Origin: Bacteroidaceae bacterium
GTDB taxonomy: Bacteria > Bacteroidota > Bacteroidia > Bacteroidales > Bacteroidaceae
DNA length: 52,546 nt
Reading direction: 5' to 3'
NCBI GenBank assembly: GCA_024401305.1
Contig: JAKSLI010000019.1
Coordinates: forward strand, 1 to 52,546
Shown here: positions 50,607 to 52,546 of the stretch, piece after piece
Layout: each line of letters starts with the position of its first letter
Numbering within the stretch: the stretch's first letter is position 1
Notes under the pieces: model-generated
What the model saw: the letters and a program-made list of their open reading frames with translations, nothing else
What the model was told of the DNA's origin: nothing
The model's database searches: none
Program-made: the position numbers and the translations under genes

Positions 50607-52546
50607 ATGATTTCAAAGATAATATCAACTCGTCTCGGCTTAAGGGAGTCGCAAGTGAAAGCTGTGCTGCAACTCCTTGACGAAGGCGCAACAATACCTT
50701 TCATTGCCCGTTATCGCAAGGAGATGACCGGCAGTCTTGACGAGGTTGCCATAAGCAACATCTCGCAGCAGTCAGACAAAATCAAAGAACTCCAGAAGCG
50801 CAAGGAAACAGTCCTGAAAACCATTGATGAGCAAGGCAAACTCACACCAGAACTCCAGAAGCGCATAGAGGAATGTTGGGATTCCACGGAACTTGAGGAC
50901 ATCTACCTTCCTTTCAAACCAAAGCGCAGGACAAAGGCGCAGGTGGCACGCGAGAATGGACTGGAACCTCTCGCTATGATAATCCTTCAGGAACGCATTG
51001 GCAGTGATGCCGAACTGGAGCGCAACGCCGGTAAGTTTGTGAAGGGCAATGTGAAGTCTGTTGACGATGCTCTTCAGGGAGCGCGCGACATCATTGCAGA
51101 GAATGTCAGTGAAGACGAAAAATGCCGCAATGCCGTTCGACGCGAGTTCAACTACACAGCCACTATCACATCCAAAGTGGTGAAAGGCAAGGAGATGGAG
51201 GGCGATAAGTTCAAGGATTATTTCAATTTCTCGGAACCACTAAAGCGCTGTTCTTCACATCGTTTGCTTGCCATGCGTCGTGGTGAGCGTGAGGGATTCC
51301 TAAAGGTTTCTATCAGTCCTGACGACGAACTTGCAGAAGATAAGTTGCTTCGTCTTCGTGTGCGTCGTTCCGGTGCTGCAAGCGATCAGATAGAGAAAGC
51401 ATGCCTTGATGCTTACAAGCGCTTGCTGAAACCTTCCATCGAGAACGAATACGCAGCCCTGAGCAAGGAAAAGGCTGATACGGAGGCCATCGCAGTCTTT
51501 GCCAACGGACTCCGCCAACTGCTCATGGCATCGCCTCTCGGACAGAAGCGCGTTATGGGCATTGACCCTGGTTTCCGCACCGGTTGCAAGGTTGTGTGTC
51601 TTGACTCTCACGGAATGTTGCTGTATCATGATGTAATCTTTCCTCATCCTCCTGTAAATAAGGCTGTTGAGGCAGGTGCAAGAATACAGCAACTTGCCAA
51701 GAAATACGCCATTGAAGCCGTTTCTATAGGCAATGGAACTGCCGGTCGCGAGACGGAAGATTTCGTTCGTGGCTTGAATCTTTCCACAGCAAATGGCAGT
51801 CCTGTTGAGATATATTCCGTAAACGAAGACGGCGCTTCCGTTTATTCCGCATCAAAGATTGCTCGCGAGGAGTTTCCGAACGAGGATGTTACCGTTCGCG
51901 GTGCTGTGAGCATTGCCCGCAGATTGATGGATCCGCTTGCAGAACTTGTGAAGATAGACTCGAAGAGCATTGGGGTGGGGCAGTATCAGCACGATGTTGA
52001 CCAGACAGCTCTTAAGCAGCAACTTGACCAGACTGTCGTTTCGTGCGTGAATCTCGTAGGCGTTGATGTCAACACCGCTTCAAAGCATCTGCTTACATAT
52101 ATCTCGGGACTTGGACCAACTCTTGCGCAGAACATCATTGATTATCGCACTGAGCACGGTGGCTTCAAGACCCGTCGCGAACTCCTGAAGGTGAAGCGAA
52201 TGGGCGAGAAGGCGTTTGAGCAGTGTGCCGGATTCCTTCGCGTATCGGGTGGCAAGAATCCTCTCGACAATTCTTCCGTCCACCCCGAGAGCTATCCTGT
52301 CGTGGAGCGCATGGCAAAAGACCTTAGCACTGATGTGGCTACGCTCATGAAGGATGCCAACCTTCGCAGCAAGATTGACATTAATAATTATAAGGATGTC
52401 GGTCAAGAGACGCTGAAAGACATCCTGAAGGAACTCGAGAAACCGGGTCGTGATCCACGCGAACCGCTGAAAGCCTTCTCTTTCGACTCTCGCGTTCATT
52501 CGCCGGAAGACCTCATGATAGGCATGCGCTTGCCGGGCATCGTTAC
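50607..52546 (+). CDS. tex: Tex-family RNA-binding transcription accessory protein, 5' part (646 codons)
   Basis: Tex proteins bind RNA and act in transcription and stress; the full length is about 700-790 residues. The N-terminal region reads GATIPFIARYRKEMTGSLDE, a Tex hallmark. The YqgF-like RNase-H fold begins VMGIDPGFRTGCKVVCLD near residue 313, with VSIGNGTAGRETE. The helix-hairpin-helix region is LTYISGLGPTLAQNIIDYR and TRRELLKVKRMGEKAFEQCAG. The window ends at RLPGIV, just where the S1 RNA-binding domain starts, so the gene is cut by the window edge. The ATG at 50607 is used because it follows the TAnnTTTG box and begins the conserved MISKIISTRL. Confidence 0.92.
   Translation, partial: MISKIISTRLGLRESQVKAVLQLLDEGATIPFIARYRKEMTGSLDEVAISNISQQSDKIKELQKRKETVLKTIDEQGKLTPELQKRIEECWDSTELEDIYLPFKPKRRTKAQVARENGLEPLAMIILQERIGSDAELERNAGKFVKGNVKSVDDALQGARDIIAENVSEDEKCRNAVRREFNYTATITSKVVKGKEMEGDKFKDYFNFSEPLKRCSSHRLLAMRRGEREGFLKVSISPDDELAEDKLLRLRVRRSGAASDQIEKACLDAYKRLLKPSIENEYAALSKEKADTEAIAVFANGLRQLLMASPLGQKRVMGIDPGFRTGCKVVCLDSHGMLLYHDVIFPHPPVNKAVEAGARIQQLAKKYAIEAVSIGNGTAGRETEDFVRGLNLSTANGSPVEIYSVNEDGASVYSASKIAREEFPNEDVTVRGAVSIARRLMDPLAELVKIDSKSIGVGQYQHDVDQTALKQQLDQTVVSCVNLVGVDVNTASKHLLTYISGLGPTLAQNIIDYRTEHGGFKTRRELLKVKRMGEKAFEQCAGFLRVSGGKNPLDNSSVHPESYPVVERMAKDLSTDVATLMKDANLRSKIDINNYKDVGQETLKDILKELEKPGRDPREPLKAFSFDSRVHSPEDLMIGMRLPGIV

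Overview
The window reads as a chromosomal segment of a Bacteroidales bacterium, most likely Prevotella or a close relative. The signs are: recurrent promoters of the Bacteroidetes type (TTTG, about 19-20 bases, then TAnnTTTG); no clear Shine-Dalgarno sequences; a SusC/SusD pair; lineage-typical families (DUF4290, DUF3857 proteins, BspA-type leucine-rich repeats, a UpxY-like NusG paralogue, an AraC regulator with a membrane domain); and a secreted protein ending in a sorting-type C-terminus. The assignment comes from family content only; no rRNA is present.

Layout. (1) 1-8460, plus strand: an accessory block of small, acidic, mostly unrecognised proteins. It holds a HExxH metallopeptidase-like protein translationally coupled to two tiny ORFs, three proteins with BspA-like repeats and no signal peptide, a SUMF1/FGE-fold protein, a 50-residue membrane peptide and a protein ending in an SSB-like tail (DDDLPF). 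Two unrelated ORFs here carry the same ~58-bp promoter cassette. (2) 8500-14160, plus strand: a coupled pair of secreted DUF3857/transglutaminase-like proteins, one with a degenerate active site, then a secreted type-B carboxylesterase. (3) 14230-22100, minus strand: a housekeeping train tsaB, DUF4290, murA, rimM, dxr, rseP, nadK, DJ-1/PfpI. Its spacers hold G/C-rich palindromes and seven-base-period tandem tracts. (4) 22200-27850, minus strand: susD and a susC whose product continues past the barrel into an OmpA-like domain. (5) 28000-32020, minus strand: trpS, gyrB, recO. (6) 32060-37180: tRNA-Glu, rpsT, a NusG/UpxY-like gene with its own promoter and terminator, a Bax-inhibitor-1 membrane protein with a glycine-zipper lipoprotein, and an OPT transporter. 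(7) 37220-41030: a membrane AraC-type regulator divergent from a secreted repeat protein and a 65-residue peptide. (8) 41070-43230, minus strand: an M18 aminopeptidase and pdxJ. (9) 43350-46900, plus strand: infA-rpmJ-rpsM-rpsK-rpsD-rpoA-rplQ. (10) 46960-52546: a GH9 glycosidase, a lipoprotein, a convergent DUF445 protein and the 5' part of tex.

The housekeeping blocks link tRNA modification (tsaB), cell-wall precursor synthesis (murA), isoprenoid synthesis (dxr), envelope proteolysis (rseP) and translation. The most unusual items are the SusC-OmpA fusion, the SSB-tail protein in the accessory block, the paired inverted G/C-rich palindromes, the period-7 tracts, and a MurA with Asp where the fosfomycin-target Cys normally sits. 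No CRISPR array, rRNA, transposase or integrase gene was seen. No gene-free stretch exceeds about 300 bases.
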